Source: Nitrospira bacterium HGW-Nitrospira-1 | Lineage (GTDB): Bacteria > Nitrospirota > Thermodesulfovibrionia > Thermodesulfovibrionales > UBA6898 | Direction of reading: 5' to 3' | NCBI GenBank assembly: GCA_002839535.1 | Contig: PGYF01000059.1 | Location: 1-6,247, forward strand | DNA length: 6,247 nt | Shown: in pieces, positions 1-6,205 of the stretch | Layout of the letters: each line of letters opens with the position of its first letter | Position numbering within the stretch: the first letter of the stretch is position 1 | Position numbers and translations under genes: made by a program | The notes under the pieces: model-generated | Database searches by the model: none | Told to the model about the DNA's origin: nothing | What the model saw: the letters and a program-made list of their open reading frames with translations, nothing else

Positions 1-43
1 AATTAGGAAGCAATTCATTAAAAGGGGCTGATTAGGTAAAATG

Positions 44-91
44 AAAAGCGGACATTTCTAAATTGGTAAAAAGCGGACATTTCTAAATTGG
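44..91. repeat. Two tandem copies of a 23-base unit, 25-base period
   Basis: Copies at 44-66 and 69-91 are identical over 23 bases. Each begins AAAAGCGGACATTT and ends CTAAATTGG, and they are separated by two bases. No gene covers them. Short direct repeats of this kind occur as transposase-binding sites near the ends of some insertion sequences, for example the IS21 family, so this could be the remnant or outer end of such an element lying left of the window. That assignment is an inference: no transposase is visible and no second end is present. The repeat ends 24 bases before the -35 box of the downstream operon, so the binding of any protein here could also influence that promoter. Confidence 0.7.
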
Positions 92-114
92 CGTAACAAA
101 AATTCGATATTGGG

Positions 115-144
115 TTGACTTATTTCCGGAAAAATCACTATAAT
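115..144 (+). promoter_or_regulatory. Sigma70-type promoter of the yceD-rpmF-plsX-fabH operon
   Basis: TTGACT at 115-120 matches five of six -35 consensus bases. TATAAT at 139-144 is a perfect -10 box. The spacer is 18 bp. Transcription would begin near 151, giving a leader of only about 20 bases before the ATG at 173. No other promoter of this quality was noticed in front of the operon, and the three gene junctions downstream are 13, 2 and 2 bases, so one transcript for all four genes is expected. Confidence 0.8.
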
Positions 145-172
145 TTGCATTTCTATTTATGGTCTTTTAATA

Positions 173-673
173 ATGAAAATACTCCTGACAGACATACCGG
201 ATGAAAGTCTTGATTTGGACATTGAGGAGAAGTTCGGGGCCGAAGAGGTTCCCCTTGTCTCTCCGGTAAAGGCCTGCCTTAGGCTGACAAAGGTCTATGG
301 CGAAATAATAGTTACGGGCAGCGTGAACGCCGAACTGGAACTTGAATGCAGTAGATGTCTGAAGATGTTTAGACGTATTATAAATGCGCCGGTAAATGTT
401 GTTTACCACCCGTTAGAAGAGATCGGAACAGACAGACATGAATTAACAGACGATGAGATGGACATGGAGTTTTATAAGGGAGAGGAGCTTGATCTGAAGG
501 ATCTGATCAGGGAGCAGATCATACTGAACATCCAGATGAAGCCTTTATGCGATGAAAATTGCAAGGGCATCTGTTCTCAGTGCGGAACAGACCTCAACAC
601 AGGCACATGCAGTTGTGAAACAAAGAAGATTGATTCAAGACTCGAGGTCTTGAAAAAATTACTGGAAAAATGA
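173..673 (+). CDS. yceD: DUF177 / YceD family protein, probable ribosome-biogenesis factor
   Basis: This 166-residue protein has the features of the DUF177 (YceD) family, which is nearly always found next to rpmF and has been linked to 23S rRNA accumulation. The biochemical role is not settled. The N-terminal part is acidic and beta-rich. A CxxC pair (C59, C62) is followed by an acidic stretch (about 82-106) and by the conserved C-terminal region. There C126, C130, C134 and C137, with GTDLN at 138-142 and further Cys at 146 and 148, look like a zinc knuckle. The family length is usually 150-180. The ATG at 173 is preceded by no recognisable Shine-Dalgarno, and a three-codon reading frame (159-170) ends two bases before it. 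It is the first gene of the operon, 13 bases ahead of rpmF. The symbol follows the E. coli name; the family assignment is firm, the function less so. Confidence 0.9.
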   Translation: MKILLTDIPDESLDLDIEEKFGAEEVPLVSPVKACLRLTKVYGEIIVTGSVNAELELECSRCLKMFRRIINAPVNVVYHPLEEIGTDRHELTDDEMDMEFYKGEELDLKDLIREQIILNIQMKPLCDENCKGICSQCGTDLNTGTCSCETKKIDSRLEVLKKLLEK

Positions 674-674
674 A

Positions 675-679
675 AGGAG
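675..679 (+). promoter_or_regulatory. Ribosome binding site that fixes the GTG start of rpmF
   Basis: AGGAG at 675-679 lies immediately after the yceD stop codon and 7 bases before the GTG at 687. The encoded N-terminus (MANPTSRHSK) is the conserved beginning of L32, so the non-ATG start is supported both by this site and by the protein family. Confidence 0.8.
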
Positions 680-686
680 CTCTAAA

Positions 687-869
687 GTGGCAAATCCAAC
701 AAGCAGACATTCAAAGTCAAGAAGAGACAAAAGAAGGGCCAACTGGAAAGGGCAGTCGCCTAATCTTGGGCAGTGTCCTGAATGCAAGGAATTAAAACTT
801 CCGCACAGGGCATGCAGCAGCTGTGGTTCATATAACGGCAATAAGGTGCTTGAAGTAGTCGAAAAATAA
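687..869 (+). CDS. rpmF: 50S ribosomal protein L32 (bL32), zinc-binding form
   Basis: The 60-residue protein is a component of the large ribosomal subunit. The start MANPTSRHSKSRRDKRRANW is characteristic of bL32 and strongly basic, suited to rRNA contact. C30-P-E-C33 and C43-S-S-C46 form the four-cysteine zinc ribbon, followed by the typical G-S-Y-N-G stretch. This is therefore the zinc-containing version rather than the cysteine-free paralogue some bacteria make under zinc limitation. Translation starts at GTG with a good upstream AGGAG. The gene sits between yceD and plsX as in many bacteria, and its stop codon is 2 bases before the plsX start. Confidence 0.97.
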   Translation: MANPTSRHSKSRRDKRRANWKGQSPNLGQCPECKELKLPHRACSSCGSYNGNKVLEVVEK

Positions 870-871
870 TC

Positions 872-1882
872 ATGAGGGTTGTCCTTGATGCTATGGGTGG
901 AGATCACGCCCCGTTTGTAAATGTTGAAGGAGCGGTTGAAACCGTTAATGAATGTGAGGATGTAGACGTAATACTTGTCGGCGATAAATCTTTAATTCAG
1001 CAGGAACTCAGGAACAAAAGATACCCTGCAAGCCGCATTTCTATCGTGCATGCCTCTGAGGTTGTACAGATGCACGAATCTCCTATAGATGCAATCAGAA
1101 AAAAGAAAGATTCATCCATACGGGTTGGCATAGGCCTCGTTAAAGCAGGGAAGGCGGATGCCTTTGTCAGCGCCGGACATTCAGGGGCTGTCATGGCCGC
1201 ATCCCTCCTGATGCTTGGCGCTGCGAAAGTCGTCAACAGACCGGCTATCGCTACGCTTATGCCTACCTTGAAGGACACGTTTATCATGCTGGATGTGGGC
1301 GCAACTGTTGACTGCAATTCTCAGAACCTGCTGCAGTTCGCCCTGATGGGCAGCACCTACTGCAGACTGGTATTGGAGAGGCCTGACCCAAAGGTGGCGC
1401 TCCTCAGCATCGGAGAGGAAGACACCAAAGGCAACGAGGTTACGAAGGAGGCCTTCAAGCTGATAAAGAAATCAAAATTAAACTTTATCGGTAATATCGA
1501 GGGCAAGGATATTTTCAGCGGCAAGGCCGATGTGGTTGTCTGCGACGGTTTTATCGGGAATATCGCCCTGAAGATCAGCGAAGGGCTTGCCGAGACAATC
1601 CTGAAGATGCTGAAGCGGGAGATATTGGGTGTTTCCACCGGAAGAATCGGATATCTGATGATGAAACCGGCTATCAAGAACTTCAAAAAGAGAACAGATT
1701 ATGACGAGTACGGCGGGGCGCCGCTGCTCGGGATCAACGGCACAAGCATAATCAGTCATGGCAGGTCTTCAACAAAGGCCATCAAAAATGCATTGAGGGT
1801 GGCGGCTGACTATGCGGCAAAGAGAGTCTATGAGGCCATCTCCGTTGATATAGAAAACGATCTTCATGACAGGCAGGGATAG
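872..1882 (+). CDS. plsX: Phosphate acyltransferase PlsX (acyl-ACP:phosphate transacylase)
   Basis: PlsX converts acyl-ACP and phosphate to acyl-phosphate, the donor used by the membrane acyltransferase PlsY to make lysophosphatidate. It is a peripheral membrane enzyme. The 336 residues match the usual length of about 330-345. Family motifs are in order: DAMGGDHAP at 6-14, SAGHSGAVMA at 100-109, LDVGATVDC at 140-148, GNIEGKDI at 207-214, VCDGFIGN at 223-230, YGGAPLLG at 280-287 and SHGRSS at 295-300. No gaps or frameshifts were seen. The ATG follows the rpmF stop by 2 bases and has no clear Shine-Dalgarno, so translational coupling to rpmF is likely (inference). The gene ends 2 bases before the fabH start, linking phospholipid and fatty-acid initiation in one transcript. 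Confidence 0.97.
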   Translation: MRVVLDAMGGDHAPFVNVEGAVETVNECEDVDVILVGDKSLIQQELRNKRYPASRISIVHASEVVQMHESPIDAIRKKKDSSIRVGIGLVKAGKADAFVSAGHSGAVMAASLLMLGAAKVVNRPAIATLMPTLKDTFIMLDVGATVDCNSQNLLQFALMGSTYCRLVLERPDPKVALLSIGEEDTKGNEVTKEAFKLIKKSKLNFIGNIEGKDIFSGKADVVVCDGFIGNIALKISEGLAETILKMLKREILGVSTGRIGYLMMKPAIKNFKKRTDYDEYGGAPLLGINGTSIISHGRSSTKAIKNALRVAADYAAKRVYEAISVDIENDLHDRQG

Positions 1883-1884
1883 AG

Positions 1885-2865
1885 TTGCTTAGAGCCAGAA
1901 TTATCTCTACAGGCTCCTATGTGCCTGAAAATGTTGTCACAAACACTGATCTTGAACAGATTGTCGATACCTCGGACGAGTGGATAATCGAAAGGACCGG
2001 CATAAGGGAGCGGAGGATCGTTGACGGAAACCAGGCGACCTCGGACCTTGCCTGTGAGGCAGCTCTTAAGGCATTGAAAAATGCTGATGTAAAGGCCAGG
2101 GACATTGACCTTATAATCGTGGCCACTATTTCCGGAGACATGCCTTTCCCGTCAACAGCATGTTTTCTTCAGCAAAAGCTCGGGGCGAAAAAAGCTGCTG
2201 CCTTTGATCTTAACGCGGCATGTTCGGGATTTCTGTACGGGTTGCATATCGCCAACAGCCTGATCAAATCAGGAGCGCATAAAAAGATTTTGCTTGTCGG
2301 CGCCGAGGTCCTTTCCAAATTTACGGACTGGAGCGACAGGACAACCTGCGTGCTTTTTGGCGACGGCGCAGGCGCTGTTTTGCTGGAGGGCACAAAAGAG
2401 AAATGCGGTATTTATTCTACACATATCTATTCGGACGGAAGCCTGTCTGATTTAATATCTCTGCCGGGCGGCGGTTCTAAATACCCCTGTTCAAAAGAGA
2501 CGATCCTCAAGAGGCTGCATTTCATGAAGATGAAGGGGAATGAGACGTTCAAGGTTGCGGTAAGGACGCTCGAAGAGCTGGCATCCAGGACGCTCGAAGA
2601 AAACAGTCTGGACCCGTCACAGCTTTCGCTCCTTATCCCGCATCAGGCCAATCTCAGGATCATTCAGGCGACCGCGAAACGACTTGGGCTGTCAACAGAA
2701 AAGGTGTTTATCAATATCGAAAAATACGGCAATACCTCGTCTGCGTCAATTCCGATCGCCATTGATGAAGCAGTACAATCAGGGAAGTGCAGGGAAGGAG
2801 AGTATATCCTCCTTGAGGCATTCGGCGGAGGACTCACCTGGGCATCCGCGCTGATACGATGGTAA
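1885..2865 (+). CDS. fabH: Beta-ketoacyl-ACP synthase III (FabH)
   Basis: FabH condenses an acyl-CoA primer with malonyl-ACP to start type II fatty-acid synthesis. The 326-residue length is normal. The catalytic triad is visible: C113 in NAACSGF, H253 in IPHQANLRI and N283 in YGNTSSAS. Other family marks are DEWIIERTGIRERR (31-44), FGDGAGA (158-164) and the C-terminal GGGLTWASALIRW. The start is TTG at 1885, chosen because MLRARIISTGSYVPE is the conserved N-terminus and no ATG in frame occurs until residue 86. AGGGA at 1875-1879 is a modest ribosome binding site five bases upstream. The primer preference (acetyl versus branched) cannot be told from the sequence. It is the last gene before the palindromic repeat. 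The often adjacent fabD, fabG and acpP do not follow. Confidence 0.96.
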   Translation: MLRARIISTGSYVPENVVTNTDLEQIVDTSDEWIIERTGIRERRIVDGNQATSDLACEAALKALKNADVKARDIDLIIVATISGDMPFPSTACFLQQKLGAKKAAAFDLNAACSGFLYGLHIANSLIKSGAHKKILLVGAEVLSKFTDWSDRTTCVLFGDGAGAVLLEGTKEKCGIYSTHIYSDGSLSDLISLPGGGSKYPCSKETILKRLHFMKMKGNETFKVAVRTLEELASRTLEENSLDPSQLSLLIPHQANLRIIQATAKRLGLSTEKVFINIEKYGNTSSASIPIAIDEAVQSGKCREGEYILLEAFGGGLTWASALIRW

Positions 2866-2874
2866 AAACTACCA

Positions 2875-2967
2875 ACCACCCCTATCCCCTCCTTAACCAA
2901 GGAGGGGCGTCATAAAAACATCATATTTCCAAGCTCCCCTCCTATTTTAGGAGGGGATAGGGGTGGT
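2875..2967. repeat. Nested palindromic intergenic element between convergent genes
   Basis: The outer arms ACCACCCCTATCCCCTCCT (2875-2893) and its exact reverse complement (2949-2967) form a perfect 19-base inverted repeat. Each arm also belongs to its own hairpin. CCCCTCCTT (2886-2894) pairs with AAGGAGGGG (2899-2907) across the loop AACC. CCCCTCCTA (2936-2944) pairs with TAGGAGGGG (2948-2956) across TTT. A 28-base AT-richer spacer (2908-2935) separates them. The element lies 9 bases after the fabH stop and 13 bases after the end of the opposing gene, so it may block or end transcription from both sides. No long T run follows either hairpin, so it is not a textbook intrinsic terminator. It resembles a dispersed MITE or REP-like palindrome. 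Whether other copies exist cannot be seen here. Confidence 0.85.
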
Positions 2968-2980
2968 AATTTATAAACAG

Positions 2981-3673
2981 TCACTCAATATCTTTTTTCT
3001 TGCTTCTTGTTTTTTTTCTCGAATTGACATGCCAGATCCTGAATACCCTTTCCAGCCTTTCTTTATAAACCATGACAAGGAATACCAAAACGATAGCAAT
3101 ACCGAGCAGGACAGAAAATCTGTAGTATTGATGCTGCCGCAAAAAAGATCCCCCAAAGGTAAGCAGAACAGTTCCAAAAAATCTTCCAACTGTGCTGATG
3201 GCCAGAAATTCCTTTGTGCTGAGATGCCCCAGCCCAAGGATATAGCACAAGATGTCCTTGGGAAATCCCGGGATGAGAAATAAGAGAAAAACGAGAAAGG
3301 CCCCTTTGTGATGCAGGAGATAGTCATATTTATCAAGAGTTGCCTTGCTTACAAATTTATCCACAAAGGGCCGTCCGAAGGTCTTTGCAAGGAAGAAGGC
3401 GATCCATGAACCAAGGGTCAGACCCAAGGTGGAGAGGACCAAACCCAGGAAAGGGCCGTACAAAAATCCGCCGAGCAGGCCGGTGACCTCGCCGGGGACG
3501 GGCGCGGCTATAACCTGCAGCGCCTGCAGAAGAATAAAACCTATGAAGGACAGGGGGCCCAGGGAGTGAAGAAATCCCTGAAGCCTTTCCCTGTCCATGA
3601 AGAATTGGAATGCGCCGCTTTTATACAGGATGAAAATCCCACCCAGAAAACATATCAGGAAGAAAATCTTCAC
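2981..3673 (-). CDS. TVP38/TMEM64 family (VTT domain, DedA superfamily) membrane protein
   Basis: This 230-residue integral membrane protein has a VTT (formerly SNARE-associated) domain. A hydrophobic segment covers about 3-18. The domain core starts at about 42 with hydrophobic FIGFILLQALQVIAAPVPGE, then GLLGGFLYGPFLG (65-77), a glycine-rich helix (78-96), and LFLIPGFPKDILCYILGLG (131-149) with the conserved proline-glycine re-entrant motif. A last helix covers about 187-203 and a strongly basic tail (RKKTRSKKK) follows. Related proteins act in lipid scrambling or membrane homeostasis; the substrate here is unknown. The start is GTG at 3673. No ATG, GTG or TTG lies upstream in frame before the slipin stop, and the ribosome binding site is weak. 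It begins 38 bases after the slipin gene, so co-transcription with nfeD-slipin is likely but not proved. Confidence 0.88.
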   Translation of the reverse strand: MKIFFLICFLGGIFILYKSGAFQFFMDRERLQGFLHSLGPLSFIGFILLQALQVIAAPVPGEVTGLLGGFLYGPFLGLVLSTLGLTLGSWIAFFLAKTFGRPFVDKFVSKATLDKYDYLLHHKGAFLVFLLFLIPGFPKDILCYILGLGHLSTKEFLAISTVGRFFGTVLLTFGGSFLRQHQYYRFSVLLGIAIVLVFLVMVYKERLERVFRIWHVNSRKKTRSKKKDIE

Positions 3674-3711
3674 CCATATAAGATTGCCTTTGTTACTGTC
3701 AATCCGGTCTT

Positions 3712-4491
3712 TTATGATTCACCTTTTGCAGACGCTTTTTCCAGAAAAGGTTTGATCAGGTCTATTGGCACCGGAAATATTATCGTGGAATTCTTCTCTG
3801 TTGCGATCTCAGTAAGGGTCTGGAGAAACCTCAGTTGTAATGCGCCGCTCTCTGTTGCTATAATCTTTGCCGCATCTGCAAGTTTCTGAGACGCCTGGAA
3901 TTCACCCTCTGCATGGATTATCTTTGCCCTTCTCTCCCTTTCCGCTTCAGCCTGTTTTGCGATGGCCCGCTGCATTTCCACAGGAATGTCAACGTTTTTG
4001 ACCTCAACAGTAGAAACCTTTACGCCCCAGGGCTCTGTCTGGAAATCTATCACCTTTTGGAGCTCTGCGTTCAGTTCGTCACGCTTTGACAGGAGGTCAT
4101 CCAACTGGCTCTGGCCGAGGATACTCCTCAGCGTGGTCTGGGCAATCTGTGACGTGGCGTAGTAGAAATCCTCGACCTCAGTTATCGCCTTGATCGGATC
4201 CAGAGGCCTGAAATAAATAACAGCATTCACCTTGACCGTAATGTTGTCCTTTGTGATTACGTCCTGCGGGGGAACATCCATGGTGACCGTACGCAGGCTG
4301 ACCCTGACGAGCTTGTCGATGATAGGCCAGATGATGACCAATCCCGGGCCTTTCACCGGAATTATCCTGCCGAGCCGGAACACAACGCCTTTTTCATATT
4401 CCTTCAGAATCTTGATTGCGGCTGACAAAAAATACACGACCGCGAAAACTACGATTATGAACCCTGTTAATGATGATGGAAATGCTGACAT
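3712..4491 (-). CDS. Stomatin/slipin-type SPFH membrane protein
   Basis: This 259-residue protein has one N-terminal membrane segment (about 9-29) followed by an SPFH (band 7) domain: EYEKGVVFRLGR (31-42), GPGLVIIWPIID (48-59), VPPQDVITKDNITVKVNAVIYFR (73-95) and the helical stretch with LRSILGQSQLDDLLSKRDELN (121-141). An alpha-helical, charged, Ala/Glu-rich coiled-coil segment covers about 172-232. A hydrophobic stretch near the C-terminus (STIIFPVPIDLI, 235-246) corresponds to the region cut by the partner NfeD protease in the archaeal stomatin PH1511. Such proteins form membrane-associated oligomeric rings that organise lipid microdomains. The gene overlaps the nfeD stop by one base (TAATG), a sign of translational coupling, and has a very strong ribosome binding site. 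The length and order fit the slipin half of a standard nfeD-slipin operon. Confidence 0.94.
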   Translation of the reverse strand: MSAFPSSLTGFIIVVFAVVYFLSAAIKILKEYEKGVVFRLGRIIPVKGPGLVIIWPIIDKLVRVSLRTVTMDVPPQDVITKDNITVKVNAVIYFRPLDPIKAITEVEDFYYATSQIAQTTLRSILGQSQLDDLLSKRDELNAELQKVIDFQTEPWGVKVSTVEVKNVDIPVEMQRAIAKQAEAERERRAKIIHAEGEFQASQKLADAAKIIATESGALQLRFLQTLTEIATEKNSTIIFPVPIDLIKPFLEKASAKGES

Positions 4492-5792
4492 TAGACTACC
4501 TCCTTTTTCTTTACCTTGATTTGCAGACCGGATAGAGATATGACTTCTATTCTTTCGCCCTTTTTTATAATTTCATCTGACGAGGCAGACCATACCTCAC
4601 CGTGCAGGGCGGCTATGCCGCCGTCTTTCGTTATATCTGTGACCGCCTTACCCTCTGTCTCTATAAGGCTCTCAACCCCTGTTGCCGGTTTTCTTTGTAA
4701 GGCCGTGTATGCGAGGCTGAAGGTTGCGGTAAAGAACAGGGCGGTAACTATGACAGCAGGGAGGATGAGCGAAAGCGAGATGCGCAGGAAAGGCGCCGAT
4801 GAATCAAAGAGCATTATTGAACCGATTACCATGGCTATAATGCCTCCTATGGTCAACACCCCGTGCGAAATAATCTTGATTTCAAGAATGAACAGGACAA
4901 TGGCTAATATAATAAGCAAGATGCCGGCGTAGTTTACCGGAAGTGTTTGAAAAGAATAGAAGGCGAGTATCAAAAAGATCGCGCCGGTGACCCCCGGAAA
5001 GATGGAGCCGGGATTCGTAAACTCGAAAAATAACCCGTAAAATCCGAGGAGCATCAGCATATAGGCAACGCTCGGGTCGGAGATGAAGTTGAGTATCTTA
5101 TAACGCATATCCATTTCTGTGCGGGTGATGGGTGCGTCAGCAGTCTTCAGGGTTTTTTCTCCGGCAGCGGTGGTTACTTTTCGGCCGTCTATCTCTTTTA
5201 ATAAAGCATCGAGGTCTTTGCTTACGATGTCTACGATATGTTCCTTCAGCGCCTCGGTTTCGGTTGCGGAGACACTTTTTCGTACAGCATTCTCTGCCCA
5301 CACGGCATTCCTTCCGGTCCTTTGCGCAAGGGATTTGATGTAGGCTGCAGCGTCATTTGTCGCCTTCTCAGACATGGTCTTGTCCATTTTTCCCCCCATC
5401 GAAACAGGATGGGCTGCGCCGATATTCGTCCCCGGCGCCATGGCCGCTACATGAGCGGCAAGGGTGATGAAGACCCCGGCAGAGGCTGCACGCGCGCCGC
5501 TCGGTGATACATATACTATGACAGGCACATTACTGCCTATGATGTCCTTGACGATATTCCGCATGGAGGCGTCGAGTCCTCCTGGGGTATCGAGTTCTAT
5601 CACAAGCGCCGAAGCCTGCATGGCATTTGCCTTGATGATGCTTTTGCTTATGAATTCAGAAGCCACAGGGTTGATGACGCCGTTGACCTTAATAGCGAGC
5701 GCCTGTTTTTTCTGCCCGCCGAAGACCACTGAAGAGAAAACTGCCATGGATGCGATCAGCAGGATGAAAACAGTAATGCGTTTTTTAATCAT
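4491..5792 (-). CDS. nfeD: Long-form NfeD, membrane-bound ClpP-class serine protease
   Basis: This is a full-length NfeD (433 residues from the ATG at 5792), the class that cleaves the C-terminus of its stomatin partner. MIKKR plus a hydrophobic stretch to about residue 24 is a signal peptide. The ClpP-like protease domain (about 32-200) holds LDTPGGLD (67-74), SGARAASAG (98-106) with S104 as the likely nucleophile, and K143 before TNDAAAYI as the likely base of a Ser-Lys dyad. Five hydrophobic segments follow (about 241-258, 267-284, 286-305, 312-329, 338-362). The C-terminal NfeD OB-fold covers about 371-433. The start is uncertain: in-frame ATG at 5807 and TTG at 5819 would add 5 or 9 residues, and none of the three has a clear ribosome binding site. 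I prefer 5792 because it gives a normal signal-peptide n-region. TATGAT (5854-5849, minus strand) is a possible -10 box without a matching -35. Confidence 0.93.
   Translation of the reverse strand: MIKKRITVFILLIASMAVFSSVVFGGQKKQALAIKVNGVINPVASEFISKSIIKANAMQASALVIELDTPGGLDASMRNIVKDIIGSNVPVIVYVSPSGARAASAGVFITLAAHVAAMAPGTNIGAAHPVSMGGKMDKTMSEKATNDAAAYIKSLAQRTGRNAVWAENAVRKSVSATETEALKEHIVDIVSKDLDALLKEIDGRKVTTAAGEKTLKTADAPITRTEMDMRYKILNFISDPSVAYMLMLLGFYGLFFEFTNPGSIFPGVTGAIFLILAFYSFQTLPVNYAGILLIILAIVLFILEIKIISHGVLTIGGIIAMVIGSIMLFDSSAPFLRISLSLILPAVIVTALFFTATFSLAYTALQRKPATGVESLIETEGKAVTDITKDGGIAALHGEVWSASSDEIIKKGERIEVISLSGLQIKVKKKEVV
4498..4505 (-). promoter_or_regulatory. Strong ribosome binding site of the slipin gene inside the end of nfeD
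   Basis: Read on the minus strand, AAGGAGGT is a perfect Shine-Dalgarno sequence located 6 bases before the slipin ATG. It is encoded within the final nfeD codons (KKKEVV), so ribosomes finishing nfeD release directly at the slipin start. The site supports the ATG at 4491 and suggests higher output of slipin than of NfeD, whose own start has no such site. Confidence 0.85.
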
Positions 5793-5960
5793 TTCAGTTT
5801 TATGCATTTCAGAACACAATGGTTTTAATCAGTGACTAACGAAATGTTATCATAAAAACAGAACAAAAAAACAGGTTATACTTTTTGAAAATTCGAAGTT
5901 ACTAATGAACTCCTTAGTAGTATTGTGTAATCGTTCCCGTTGATGATTATCTTTGACCCG

Positions 5961-6145
5961 AAAAATGCAGTTGTAAAAAAAAATTGCGGGGATGTGTGAA
6001 AAAAATCTTTATCCGCGCTACCTTTGTAAGACATCTGTGATTCAAATGACCGGATATTTTAATAACCGGCGTTTTGAAATTATCAGCAGCCAGGTTGCGG
6101 CATTATAAAGTTTTTTTTCACATGTCCCCGCAGTATTGCATTTTT
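5961..6145. repeat. Long nearly concentric imperfect palindrome, MITE-like or structured RNA
   Basis: The arms 5985-6005 and 6112-6132 are inverted copies matching at 19 of 21 bases (TGCGGGGA and TGTGAAAAAAA blocks around two mismatches). Outside them AAAAATGCA at 5961-5969 recurs inverted at 6137-6145. Just inside, CTTTAT at 6007-6012 is matched by ATAAAG at 6105-6110. At the centre TTCAAA-CCGG-TATT (6041-6058) faces AATA-CCGG-TTTGAA (6061-6078) with small mismatches. All levels are centred within a few bases of 6056, so the whole can fold into one long interrupted hairpin of about 185 bases. This symmetry fits a non-autonomous miniature transposon or a structured transcript. No transposase or target-site duplication was identified. 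Confidence 0.65.
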
Positions 6146-6152
6146 GGGGCCT

Positions 6153-6205
6153 GTTGCCTCATTTAAAAAACTATACGAAATGAATATTCGTTGCCTCATG
6201 TAAAA
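6153..6205. repeat. 16-base direct repeat, 37-base period
   Basis: GTTGCCTCATTTAAAA (6153-6168) and GTTGCCTCATGTAAAA (6190-6205) match at 15 of 16 bases. Between them lies the perfect 8-base palindrome GAATATTC (6182-6189). The pair sits 8 bases beyond the long palindrome. It may be a binding site for a regulator or part of the same mobile element; neither is shown by the sequence. Confidence 0.55.

Noticed and set aside
44..91. A CRISPR array in the left flank
   Set aside because: There are only two copies, separated by two bases. There is no spacer of useful length and no cas gene.
1357..1759. Minus-strand open frames opposite plsX
   Set aside because: The plus strand encodes all PlsX motifs without interruption. 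The antisense frames show no family features.
2886..2956. The two GC-rich hairpins as Rho-independent terminators
   Set aside because: Neither hairpin is followed by a run of T on either strand, so the canonical form is missing. A terminator role is kept only as a possibility for the whole element.
2963..3283. Open frames of 106 and 121 codons (plus strand 2963-3283, minus strand 3336-2971)
   Set aside because: Both overlie the VTT-domain gene in other frames. Their translations resemble no family I know, while the 230-residue frame has clear membrane-domain motifs.
4516..4932. Plus-strand open frame of 138 codons opposite nfeD
   Set aside because: It is antisense to the transmembrane and OB-fold part of NfeD. 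Its composition is explained as the complement of hydrophobic codons, and it has no recognisable domain.
5464..5835. Plus-strand open frame of 123 codons opposite the nfeD start
   Set aside because: It is the complement of the NfeD signal peptide and protease core, whose motifs establish the minus strand as coding.
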